NCBI RefSeq assembly: GCF_012070565.1
Contig: NZ_JAAQRO010000022.1
Span: 124,001-188,000, forward strand
DNA: 64,000 nucleotides
Direction: 5' to 3'
Source: Anaerosporobacter faecicola
GTDB lineage: Bacteria; Bacillota; Clostridia; Lachnospirales; Lachnospiraceae
The first letter of the stretch is position 1; every line of letters begins with the position of its first letter. Under the pieces are notes generated by a model, which ran no database searches, was not told the origin of the DNA, and worked only from the letters and a program-made list of their open reading frames with translations. Below, one piece after another: positions 1 through 7,697 of this stretch. The translations under genes were made by a program, and so were the position numbers.

Positions 1-1119
1 TTATCACAATATACTGCAAATATTGCTCTTACTGGTTTCACAGCACCAAAGATTCTTTGGGTAAAGAACAATGAACCAGATAATTTTAATAAGATTAAAA
101 AAATCATGCTTCCAAAAGATTACTTGGCTTACCGTCTAACAGGAAACCACTGTACTGATGTATCCGATGCTTCTGGTATGTTACTTCTAGATGTTAAGAA
201 CAAATGCTGGTCAAAAGAAATGATTCAAATTCTAGGTATTTCAGAAGATCAATTAGCTTCCGTTCATGAAAGTTCTGACGTGATTGGTACCGTGAAAGAA
301 TCCGTTGCCAATGATTTAGGATTTTCAAACAACGTTCATGTAATTATGGGTGGTGGCGATCAGGCTGTTGCAGCAGTTGGTACAGGAACTGTTGGTGATG
401 GTATGTGTAACATCTCACTTGGTACATCTGGTGTTGTATTCATTGCCAGCAAGAGTTTTGCTGTAGACGAGCATAATGCATTACATGCTTTTGCTCATGC
501 TGACCATAAGTATCATTTAATGGGCGTAACTTTAAGTGCTGCTGCTTCTAATAAATGGTGGATGGATGAAATCATAGGTACAAAAGATTACGCTACAGAA
601 CAAAAAGGGATTACCGAATTAGGTAAGAATAATGTATTCTTCTTACCATACCTTATGGGAGAAAGAACTCCACATAACAATCCAGATGCAAGAGGTACTT
701 TCATTGGTATGACAATGAATACCACTCGTGAAGATATGACCCAGGCTGTTCTTGAAGGTGTTGCTTACTCTTTAAGAGACTGCCTTGATATTGCCCGTTC
801 TCTTGGCGTTAAGATTGAACGTACTCGTATAAATGGTGGTGGTGCGAAGAGTCCATTATGGAAAAAGATTATTGCAAATGTAATGAACGTTACTGTTGAT
901 ACCATTAACAGTGAAGAAGGTCCTGCTTTTGGTGCTGCAATCCTTGCTTGTGTTGGTTGTAAAGAATATGCTACCGTAGAAGAAGCAACAAGCAAATTAA
1001 TTCAAGTCATTGATTCTGTAGAACCAGATTCTACACTTGTGGCTGCTTATGAGGAGCAATATAAGAAATTCGTTCAATTATATCCTGCATTAAAAGGGGT
1101 ATTTGAAGTAATGAAATGA
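1..1119 (+). CDS. xylB: Xylulokinase, C-terminal part (5' end outside window)
   Basis: The reading frame is open from base 1 without a start, so the gene begins upstream; about 372 residues are visible out of the usual 490-500. It is an FGGY-family sugar kinase that phosphorylates D-xylulose to xylulose-5-phosphate in the cytoplasm, feeding the pentose phosphate pathway. Visible features are the GGGDQAVAAVG segment, the ATP-site stretch around NISLGTSG, the YLMGERTPH motif typical of xylulokinases, and the C-terminal INGGGAKSPLW adenosine motif. FGGY members differ in substrate, so xylulose rests on the overall resemblance. It converges on the membrane-protein operon to its right. Confidence 0.9.
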   Translation, partial: LSQYTANIALTGFTAPKILWVKNNEPDNFNKIKKIMLPKDYLAYRLTGNHCTDVSDASGMLLLDVKNKCWSKEMIQILGISEDQLASVHESSDVIGTVKESVANDLGFSNNVHVIMGGGDQAVAAVGTGTVGDGMCNISLGTSGVVFIASKSFAVDEHNALHAFAHADHKYHLMGVTLSAAASNKWWMDEIIGTKDYATEQKGITELGKNNVFFLPYLMGERTPHNNPDARGTFIGMTMNTTREDMTQAVLEGVAYSLRDCLDIARSLGVKIERTRINGGGAKSPLWKKIIANVMNVTVDTINSEEGPAFGAAILACVGCKEYATVEEATSKLIQVIDSVEPDSTLVAAYEEQYKKFVQLYPALKGVFEVMK

Positions 1120-1159
1120 TGCAAGGGAGACGGTGATTTCACACCTCCCCTTACATCAT
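1116..1159 (+). terminator. Hairpin between convergent genes
   Basis: Twelve-base arms (1116-1127 and 1148-1159, 11 of 12 matching) enclose an inner GGTG/CACC pairing and overlap the xylulokinase stop codon. There is no clear T-run on either strand, so termination is inferred from position only. Confidence 0.4.
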
Positions 1160-1197
1160 GAATCGTTCATGGTATCGTGTTGGAATGCAACGGAAAG

Positions 1198-1842
1198 TTA
1201 CATATATTTTCTTAGTTGTTTTCCAACACTTATTTTTTGTAGAGGAAGTCTGTATAATAACTTTCTGCATAGGTTCGATAGTAAAATTCCAACTAAAATC
1301 ATAAGGGAGGAAACGATAATACCGTGATGAAAGCTTAGATTGATATTCTTCACAACAATATCTCCTAGTAAATACATTGCAAAAAAGGCTATGGTGAATG
1401 CAATCGTACTTTCAACAAACCGCTTAAAAGCGGTACCCATATATAGTAAGAATATACAAGCTTCTACTGCATATAGAAGAAGTCGTCTCGAACAGAGAAT
1501 CTCATATGCTTCTGATCCATTTTGCTTATAGTATGTTAGAATCACATATAGAATGTAATTTACTATAGTAAAGAATGCAGATACCTTGTTTGGTAGATTT
1601 ACTACAAGCTCTTTCTTCTTTGGCGATGATGCGATTAGTGTAGAAGCCTCTAGAATATGCGCCTCCTGAACAGTAAACATTGCTGACATCAATATATAGA
1701 ATATTCCTAATCGATACCCTTCTTCATCAAATATCAGAAAAAGCCAGCCCATTACAAACATAAAAATTCCCAATACGGAAAACAAACCAAATTGATACGA
1801 GTATCTTAACAATTTCAATTCTGTCTTAATTCGATTGATCAT
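1198..1842 (-). CDS. Membrane protein, last gene of GntR/ABC operon
   Basis: A 214-residue hydrophobic protein with about five or six predicted membrane segments and no motif I can name. It starts 17 bases inside the end of the preceding membrane protein, which implies translational coupling. It is probably one of two membrane subunits of the ABC system whose ATPase lies two genes upstream. The layout is that of YtrA-type operons (GntR regulator, ATPase, membrane proteins), which respond to cell-wall stress or antibiotics in other Firmicutes. The specific substrate cannot be told from the sequence. Confidence 0.65.
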   Translation of the reverse strand: MINRIKTELKLLRYSYQFGLFSVLGIFMFVMGWLFLIFDEEGYRLGIFYILMSAMFTVQEAHILEASTLIASSPKKKELVVNLPNKVSAFFTIVNYILYVILTYYKQNGSEAYEILCSRRLLLYAVEACIFLLYMGTAFKRFVESTIAFTIAFFAMYLLGDIVVKNINLSFHHGIIVSSLMILVGILLSNLCRKLLYRLPLQKISVGKQLRKYM

Positions 1843-2485
1843 AGTAACTAGCTTCCACTCCCTTCATTGATAGCTTCTGGTTAAGGACCAATAATCCCAC
1901 AAGTACTCCTATGAGAATTATATACACCCATACATCATAATGCATATTCCAAGTTGCAAATCCCACAATTGAGTATAGAGTTAGTAAAACATAATTCACT
2001 CCAATACATAAATAAATATTTGAAAAATATCTTGTAATGCAAGATGCCGCCTGTACAGTCAAACAAACCAGAATAATTATTCGAAAAATCATATAGTATG
2101 GCACTTCTTCTTTCTTCGTTGCACCAATATTAGATATAAACAAGGAAATACTAACAACAACTCCGATTGTAAGTATTCTCTTCCATGCAGCCATTTTCAT
2201 ACCTTGGCAAATAATTTGCTTTCCTTTTGCTGACGTTTTGATATACTCCAGATTATTATCTTTTCTCGATTGTATTCCTGCAAACGCAATATAATCGAAT
2301 AGGCCCTCCACAATAATCAACATAGCCCCTGTAGCTCCAAAACAGATGAAGGAAAACATCGTCAAACATCTTAAAAAATATGTAAAGCATAATACGCCAA
2401 GTGGATACAGAATGTAAAATGTCAAAAGAGCGATTGGCTGTGAAGAGGGAAGAAACACATGGTAACTCTTGCTATACTGTTTCAT
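1826..2485 (-). CDS. ABC-associated membrane protein
   Basis: An integral membrane protein of about 219 residues with roughly six hydrophobic segments. I place the start at the ATG ending at 2485 because an AGGAGG site lies 8 bases upstream; the frame is open further upstream but that part overlaps the ATPase gene. It starts 14 bases after the ATPase stop and overlaps the next gene, so the cluster is one operon. It is likely a permease-like subunit partnering the ATPase. No sequence signature identifies a substrate. Confidence 0.65.
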   Translation of the reverse strand: MKQYSKSYHVFLPSSQPIALLTFYILYPLGVLCFTYFLRCLTMFSFICFGATGAMLIIVEGLFDYIAFAGIQSRKDNNLEYIKTSAKGKQIICQGMKMAAWKRILTIGVVVSISLFISNIGATKKEEVPYYMIFRIIILVCLTVQAASCITRYFSNIYLCIGVNYVLLTLYSIVGFATWNMHYDVWVYIILIGVLVGLLVLNQKLSMKGVEASYYDQSN

Positions 2486-2499
2486 TCTATTTGCCTCCT

Positions 2500-3384
2500 C
2501 TATGCATGTAGTACTGTATACTGTTTCATTACAGAAACACATATTTGTGATAGCGTTGGAATTTCTGTAACAACATCAATTCCCGCAAGTTCATCCAGTT
2601 TTTCCGATAAACACAGACCAGTAAACCCATACGAATTCTTTTGTATGGAGTACATACTATGTTTTACTTTCTCATAGTCTGCTGCTTCTCCTTTAACAAG
2701 TATATATTTCTCCTTTAGTTCCTCCACATACCCTTGTTCTACAACCATTCCTTGTTCCATGATAATTGCGTAATCTGTAACGTTTTCCATATCAGCTATA
2801 TTATGTGTTGAGAAAAAAACACTTTTTTCTCCATTTCCTTGGTCGAGATATTCTCGCATCATACTACATAGTTTGTCTCTCATTAATGGGTCCAGAGGTG
2901 ATGCCGGTTCATCAAGCAAAAGCAGGTCCGTATCTCTTGCGAATACCGTTGCTAGCATAAGCTTCATTCTCATTCCATCTGACAGCTTACTGACCCCTTT
3001 CTTACTCTTTGCGGTTTTAAATATATCCAGTTCTTTACACAAACGGTCAAATCGATCCTTATGAAAGTGATCAAAGAGTAAACTGCTTGCTTTGGCGACC
3101 TGCAAACTCGTCCAATGAGGTATAAAATAATTACCAGGTCCCGTATAACCTATTTTTTCTCGAATCTCTTTTTCGGTATCTGCTCCATCAAAATATGTAA
3201 TCTTTCCTGTATAATCACATCGAATTCCCGCTAGTATATTAAGTAGTGTACTCTTTCCAGCTCCATTTTCTCCAATTAATGCCGTAGCAAACCCCTTGGG
3301 TATGTTTAATTCTGGAATATTTAATTCAAAGTCCTTAAACTTCTTGTTCAGTTTGCTAATTGATATAACCTGTTCATGATCCAT
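2500..3384 (-). CDS. ABC transporter ATP-binding protein (YtrB-like)
   Basis: A 294-residue ABC ATPase. It has Walker A GENGAGKST near residue 38, a degenerate signature (LSDGM in place of LSGGQ) near 138, Walker B LLLLDEP, and the switch histidine in FFSTHNI. The C-terminal 80 residues are a variable accessory region. Placement directly behind a short GntR regulator and ahead of two membrane proteins matches YtrA/YtrB-type operons, which sense and respond to envelope-active compounds in related bacteria. It hydrolyses ATP at the inner face of the membrane; export versus other roles is not decidable here. Confidence 0.85.
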   Translation of the reverse strand: MDHEQVISISKLNKKFKDFELNIPELNIPKGFATALIGENGAGKSTLLNILAGIRCDYTGKITYFDGADTEKEIREKIGYTGPGNYFIPHWTSLQVAKASSLLFDHFHKDRFDRLCKELDIFKTAKSKKGVSKLSDGMRMKLMLATVFARDTDLLLLDEPASPLDPLMRDKLCSMMREYLDQGNGEKSVFFSTHNIADMENVTDYAIIMEQGMVVEQGYVEELKEKYILVKGEAADYEKVKHSMYSIQKNSYGFTGLCLSEKLDELAGIDVVTEIPTLSQICVSVMKQYTVLHA

Positions 3385-3397
3385 AACCTCAATTTTC

Positions 3398-3766
3398 CTA
3401 CCTTTCTTCTAATAATAGTTCCATCATATGGATAAGTTCGCTATTCGTTACTCCTGCTACTCTTGCAGCAGTTATTGCATTCATTAGATATTCCTCCATC
3501 TTTCTAAGATGCTGCTCTCGTAGCATTTCTTTATCTTGTGCATTCACGTAGTACCCTTTTCCTTGTACTGCTGTTATTAATCCTCGTTTCTCTAATTCCT
3601 CATATGCCTTCATAGTAGTAATTACACTAATTCGCAAATCCTTCGCTAATCCTCTTATTGATGGAAGATATTCTCCTTGCTTCTGCTTACCACATAGTAT
3701 GTCTTCTTGAAACTGATCTGCAATCTGCTGGTATATGGGAACTCCTGAATTCTGAAGTATTTTCAA
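3398..3766 (-). CDS. GntR-family transcriptional regulator, YtrA subfamily
   Basis: A short regulator (about 122 residues) with an N-terminal winged helix of the GntR type (GVPIYQQIADQFQ near residue 9; LRISVITTMKAYEELEKRG as the recognition region) and only a short C-terminal dimerisation tail, as in the YtrA subfamily. I prefer a TTG start at 3766 because AGGTGA lies just ahead of it; the ATG at 3784 has no ribosome site. It heads the ABC operon and probably represses it from the palindrome at 3804-3831. Confidence 0.8.
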   Translation of the reverse strand: MKILQNSGVPIYQQIADQFQEDILCGKQKQGEYLPSIRGLAKDLRISVITTMKAYEELEKRGLITAVQGKGYYVNAQDKEMLREQHLRKMEEYLMNAITAARVAGVTNSELIHMMELLLEER

Positions 3767-3803
3767 ATGCTCACCTCGTTTCATTTACAACATGAAAATG
3801 CTA

Positions 3804-3831
3804 TTCGTAAATTTCTAATATAATTTACAAA
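3804..3831 (-). promoter_or_regulatory. Candidate GntR operator (inverted repeat)
   Basis: Ten-base arms TTCGTAAATT and AATTTACAAA (one mismatch) are separated by 8 bases, between the promoter and the regulator's start codon. The position fits autorepression; the binding itself is inferred. Confidence 0.5.
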
Positions 3832-3856
3832 TATATTCCCAACTGTTTATATGTTA

Positions 3857-3885
3857 TATATACACTATTATCAGTTATTTGTCAA
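3857..3885 (-). promoter_or_regulatory. Promoter of the GntR/ABC operon
   Basis: On the minus strand TTGACA (3880-3885) and TATATA (3857-3862) are spaced by 17 bases, matching sigma-A consensus. Confidence 0.7.
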
Positions 3886-3924
3886 CATACTTCTTCTGCA
3901 TTTTCAATAATGTTAATTGACCTG

Positions 3925-3968
3925 AAAAAGGCTACATAATACGCCTTTCTAAACGTATTATGTAGCCT
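3925..3968 (-). terminator. Intrinsic terminator of the 3992-4753 gene
   Basis: A perfect 15-base stem (arms 3929-3943 and 3954-3968, 10-base loop) is followed on the minus strand by TTTTT. It insulates this gene from the GntR promoter. Confidence 0.85.
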
Positions 3969-3991
3969 AAACCTTATTGTTCTTTTATAAT

Positions 3992-4753
3992 TCACTCATA
4001 ACATTTTTCTACACCTTCACAAGTATCATACAGCTTCAGTCTTCCCTGTTTTCCAACATAACGGATTACACCAACACTACACATAACATTTAGTGCCACC
4101 TGCGATAAGCCAACAGGAATCTTTGCCTCTTTGGCAAAATCTTTACTTGTAAAAGGTTCGATTAGGTTCTTAGGTATGAATTTTCCATAATCGCCTATAC
4201 ATGCAATGACAATTTCTTCATCAAGTCCAACTGGTATTCGATCACTACAATGGGACCCTTTCTTTCGGTCTTTACTCCAGCCGTTAAGATAACGATACTC
4301 TTCCACTTCCACAAGTACCACGCGTAATGCTAGATTGGAATTCGTTAAAAACTCTTTGATCTTATATAATTCAAGAAAGATCTGATGCGCCTTTCCCTTT
4401 TTTGGCGATTTACGTTTTGGAGAGATTTCACCTGTTGTTTCATCAATCCAACATAACCATTTTGTACGAGCAATGGGATAAACAATCGTTACAGGGTAAT
4501 CAGCAAGGAAAATCGATAATTTTCCACGTAATTTATTAAACTGTTTTGTCTGTATCTCAATAACACCTGTCTCATTGAGAATATCCGCAACTTTTGCTCC
4601 AATCTTAATCTCTTGGCAATTTTCATCAGGTTCATAGTAATTCTTCAGCACTGCATGTAAGGTCTTTTCACTTAATGTTCCAATTCCTTCTCTTGTAGCT
4701 GTAGAATGAATTATGTAGTCACATACTTCATCAAATCGTTTTTTATCTACCAT
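3992..4753 (-). CDS. Protein of unknown function, possible PD-(D/E)XK-like core
   Basis: A 253-residue soluble protein that I do not recognise as a named family. Residues about 45-75 read KIGAKVADIL...GVIEIQTKQF, an Asp then Glu-x-Gln/Lys arrangement after a hydrophobic strand, as in PD-(D/E)XK nuclease folds. The middle is lysine-rich (SPKRKSPKKGK) and the C-terminal third looks like a winged-helix segment (FTSKDFAKEAKIPVGLSQVALNVMCSVGVIRYVG). It is monocistronic, with its own terminator and free-standing start. Nuclease or DNA-binding activity is inference from motif spacing only. Confidence 0.6.
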   Translation of the reverse strand: MVDKKRFDEVCDYIIHSTATREGIGTLSEKTLHAVLKNYYEPDENCQEIKIGAKVADILNETGVIEIQTKQFNKLRGKLSIFLADYPVTIVYPIARTKWLCWIDETTGEISPKRKSPKKGKAHQIFLELYKIKEFLTNSNLALRVVLVEVEEYRYLNGWSKDRKKGSHCSDRIPVGLDEEIVIACIGDYGKFIPKNLIEPFTSKDFAKEAKIPVGLSQVALNVMCSVGVIRYVGKQGRLKLYDTCEGVEKCYE

Positions 4754-4885
4754 GTATTCTTACTCCAACTTCATTAGCTAACAATATGCCATTTCTTCAC
4801 ACCTTCTATTGTAATAAGATACACGATAAAATGCAACCGACTTCGTTGTCACTATACGTATCTGGCTTGCTATTTTCTAAATCGT

Positions 4886-7075
4886 TTATTTTCTAATCAG
4901 ATGGATTAATATAGACTGATAATCTCCCCATAATGATGGAATAAGAATTCCCGCATTTTCATAGGCTGCCCCTGTCTGTACCAGTCCATTCTCTTCCCAT
5001 TCATATAAAGCATCTTGTTCAAGTCCTTTGATACGAATCCTTCTACTATGAGAATTAGCAACATTCATGACTTGTACATAGGTGATCAAAGCTTCACTCT
5101 TATCCGCAGCAACGACTTCATAGCAATCATAGTAGCGTTCCTCTGCCACATTGGCAATGCGATAATAATCCCCACTTTGGATTAATTTTGCATACTTATG
5201 GTACAAAGCAATCTGTTCTGGGATACATGCTTTATCCTCTTCGGATATCTTCGTCACATCTAACTCATAACCAAATGTACCTGCCAGTGCAACGTGTCCT
5301 CTTGTCATAAATGGAGTGACCCGTCCTGTTGTATGATTTGGACAATCACTTACGTGTGCACCCATTGTGGATAGTGGATAAACCATGGAAGTTCCCCGTT
5401 GGATTTCCAATCGTTCAATAGCATCGGTATTATCAGAGCACCAGATTTGTGGGCTATAGTACAACATACCTGCATCAAACCGTGCACCACCACCTGAACA
5501 ATTTTCTAACAAAAGATCTGGGAAATCCTTTGTTAATCGTTCCATCATTTCATATACACCTAGTACATAACGATGGCTGATTTCACCCATTTGCTCACAA
5601 TTCATAAATTTACTTCCCAGATTCGTTAATTGACGGTTCATATCCCATTTCACATAGGCTATATTGGCACTGGATAGGATGTTTTTCACTAAACCATATA
5701 TGTAATCTCGTATCTCTTGTCTGCTAATATCCAGCACATACTGGTTTCGGCTTAAGGTAATTGGCTTTCCTTCAATCTGGATTGCCCAGTCTGGATGCTC
5801 CTTATAAAGCTGGGATTCTGGTGAAATCATCTCTGGTTCAAACCAAATTCCAAACTTCATTCCTAATGCATTTACTTCATCTACTAAGGATTTTAAGCCG
5901 CCTTCGATTTTTTCCTCATTCACGAACCAATCACCCAATGCACGGTTATCATCGTAGCGATTTCCAAACCAGCCATCATCCATGACCAGCATTTCAATTC
6001 CCAATTTCGATGCTTCTTTTGCTATATCGATTAATTTCTGTTTATCAAAATTAAAATAGGTTGCCTCCCAATTGTTAATAAGAATTGGACGTTCCATATT
6101 TTTGTATTTACTACGAATTAAGTGTCTCCTATACATGTTATGGAAGTTCCTTGTCATTTGTCCAATTCCCTTACAAGAGTACGTCATTACGACTTCCGGA
6201 GCCTGGAACAGATCCCCGTCCTTTAATAGCCAACGAAATTCTTCCGGATGGATTCCCATCACCACTCTAGTCATACCGAACTGAGATTCTTCAGCTTGTG
6301 CTAGAAAGTTTCCCGAGTACACAAAATTAAGACCGTACACTTCACCGAAATCTTCTGTTGCCTCCTTTGAACAAAGTGCTAGAAATGGATGATCTTGATG
6401 ACTAGATTCTCCCCTTATAGAAGCAACCCCCTGCTTCCCAAGCCCAACAGCTCTTCTCTGTATATGTCGTTCTCTTGCCCAAGAACCATGTAACGTAATC
6501 ATATCATAATATTTTCCATCAAAATCCAAACAACAGGAAAATACCTTTTCAACAAATACCGGTTTTCCTGTCTTATTGACCAATTGTACATCTCTCGTTA
6601 TCACATCTTCTTTTTCAAAAACACTATAATGTAAGATTACTTGAATTCCAGTGAATTCTTCCTCACAAATAATGCTTAATGACATGCAGTCCTCTTCATC
6701 TCCAAAAGTTGCTGGCAACCCTTGTAATTTTTCTTTTCCATTCGTAATTGTATGCGTAACATAAGAAAGTTTTCCTGCTGAATACCCCTGTTCTGTACGA
6801 AGTTTCATCGCCGACTCTCTGTAATCTCCAATACCATGTGTCGCATACTCCATTGGAAATGAATCATAAAAAGAACTCCGATCGCGATTATTCTTTGATG
6901 GTACAAAAGGGGGCTCCTCCGTACGCAGTAAATAGTTTAGGTTTTGATCACTTACTCTTTTTCCGTAATAAACATGTCCAATAAACTTTTCCTCATCTAC
7001 AATTGCAATCATATATGTAGTGTTAACTGTATCTAGCTTAAAGGATTTACTATCATCAAAATATGTAATTGCCAT
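4886..7075 (-). CDS. Alpha-galactosidase, GH36
   Basis: A 729-residue cytoplasmic glycosidase that releases terminal alpha-1,6-linked galactose from raffinose-family oligosaccharides and galactomannan fragments. The ATG ending at 7075 follows AGGAGA, so the upstream frame extension is not coding. The nucleophile is Asp478 in VKWDMNR and the acid/base is Asp548 in CSDNTD; both positions and the total length match the well-studied Geobacillus AgaA-type enzymes. MDDGWFG near 366 and the ENCSGGG motif near 525 line the active site. There is no signal peptide, so substrate must be imported. No transporter gene is adjacent. Confidence 0.93.
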   Translation of the reverse strand: MAITYFDDSKSFKLDTVNTTYMIAIVDEEKFIGHVYYGKRVSDQNLNYLLRTEEPPFVPSKNNRDRSSFYDSFPMEYATHGIGDYRESAMKLRTEQGYSAGKLSYVTHTITNGKEKLQGLPATFGDEEDCMSLSIICEEEFTGIQVILHYSVFEKEDVITRDVQLVNKTGKPVFVEKVFSCCLDFDGKYYDMITLHGSWARERHIQRRAVGLGKQGVASIRGESSHQDHPFLALCSKEATEDFGEVYGLNFVYSGNFLAQAEESQFGMTRVVMGIHPEEFRWLLKDGDLFQAPEVVMTYSCKGIGQMTRNFHNMYRRHLIRSKYKNMERPILINNWEATYFNFDKQKLIDIAKEASKLGIEMLVMDDGWFGNRYDDNRALGDWFVNEEKIEGGLKSLVDEVNALGMKFGIWFEPEMISPESQLYKEHPDWAIQIEGKPITLSRNQYVLDISRQEIRDYIYGLVKNILSSANIAYVKWDMNRQLTNLGSKFMNCEQMGEISHRYVLGVYEMMERLTKDFPDLLLENCSGGGARFDAGMLYYSPQIWCSDNTDAIERLEIQRGTSMVYPLSTMGAHVSDCPNHTTGRVTPFMTRGHVALAGTFGYELDVTKISEEDKACIPEQIALYHKYAKLIQSGDYYRIANVAEERYYDCYEVVAADKSEALITYVQVMNVANSHSRRIRIKGLEQDALYEWEENGLVQTGAAYENAGILIPSLWGDYQSILIHLIRK

Positions 7076-7237
7076 TTCTATCTCCTTTCTTATCCATTGT
7101 ACTCGCCGTGGATGTACAACCATTCTTTTACTATTGTAACGTGTTTTTGTTCATACATCAATCAGTATTTAGTTTTTTTTAACAAATATTTAGCTAATAT
7201 ATTTCTATAATTTAAGTACTAATACGTTGCTATAGTC

Positions 7238-7254
7238 TGTGCGAGTGCGCATCC
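7238..7254 (+). repeat. Short dispersed motif, copy A
   Basis: A 17-base GC-rich motif (TGTGCGAGTGCGCATCC) that recurs with one change at 29147-29163. Both copies are intergenic and close to hairpins. Function unknown. Confidence 0.45.
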
Positions 7255-7263
7255 CCCTGAGGG

Positions 7264-7300
7264 TTTCTATACTAGGAAAGTCGGAGGACTTTCCTAGTAT
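7264..7300 (+). repeat. Hairpin flanking the palindromic element
   Basis: TACTAGGAAAGTC and GACTTTCCTAGTA form a 13-base stem with a 4-base loop. The outer bases 7264-7277 are also an exact inverted repeat of 7573-7586 on the far side of the element, so this may be its true outer end. Confidence 0.6.
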
Positions 7301-7575
7301 GGTTCGGGTGTCAAAAGCCCTTATTTATTTTGAGGTCAGTCAATTTGCACAATTTAAGTTTGTTTAACATGTAATACAGGACATAGTTCAATCGCAACAC
7401 GCTCTCGCTTGGATGAAGTTCGTAGTGGTACATAAGGCTCTAAAGTACAGAGCCAAAGTACCAACGACTTCATACAGTTGCTCATCAAACTATGTCCTGT
7501 ATTACATGAGATTAGCTAGTGTTTGTGCAAATTAACGAAAGAAAGTTTTACTAAGGGCTTTTGACACCCTAATCC
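7301..7575 (-). mobile_element. MITE-like palindromic element, copy 1
   Basis: A non-coding element of about 275 bases, bounded by inverted repeats (GGTTCGGGTGTCAAAAGCCC at the left, its near-complement at the right). It is flanked by TAGTAT on both sides (7295-7300 and 7576-7581), a possible 6-base target duplication. Inside, 21-base inverted arms lie at 7368-7388 and 7488-7508, and the centre is a nested hairpin built on GGCTCT/AGAGCC. It is the reverse complement of the copy at 48488-48760 and most of it is near identical. It fills most of the gap between the alpha-galactosidase and the helicase. No transposase is encoded. Confidence 0.75.
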
Positions 7576-7583
7576 TAGTATAG

Positions 7584-7641
7584 AAAAAAATCCATATAAT
7601 ACAAGCCACATCTCCTATGGACTTGTATTATATGGATTTTT
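7584..7641 (-). terminator. Terminator of the DEAD-box helicase gene
   Basis: A 20-base perfect stem (7586-7605 with 7622-7641) is followed on the minus strand by a T-run. The plus-strand side also has T residues, so it may act both ways. Confidence 0.85.
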
Positions 7642-7697
7642 GATTATATTTATAATTAATTCAGTCTTTGCTTTTATAAGCAAAAATCTTACCCGAA

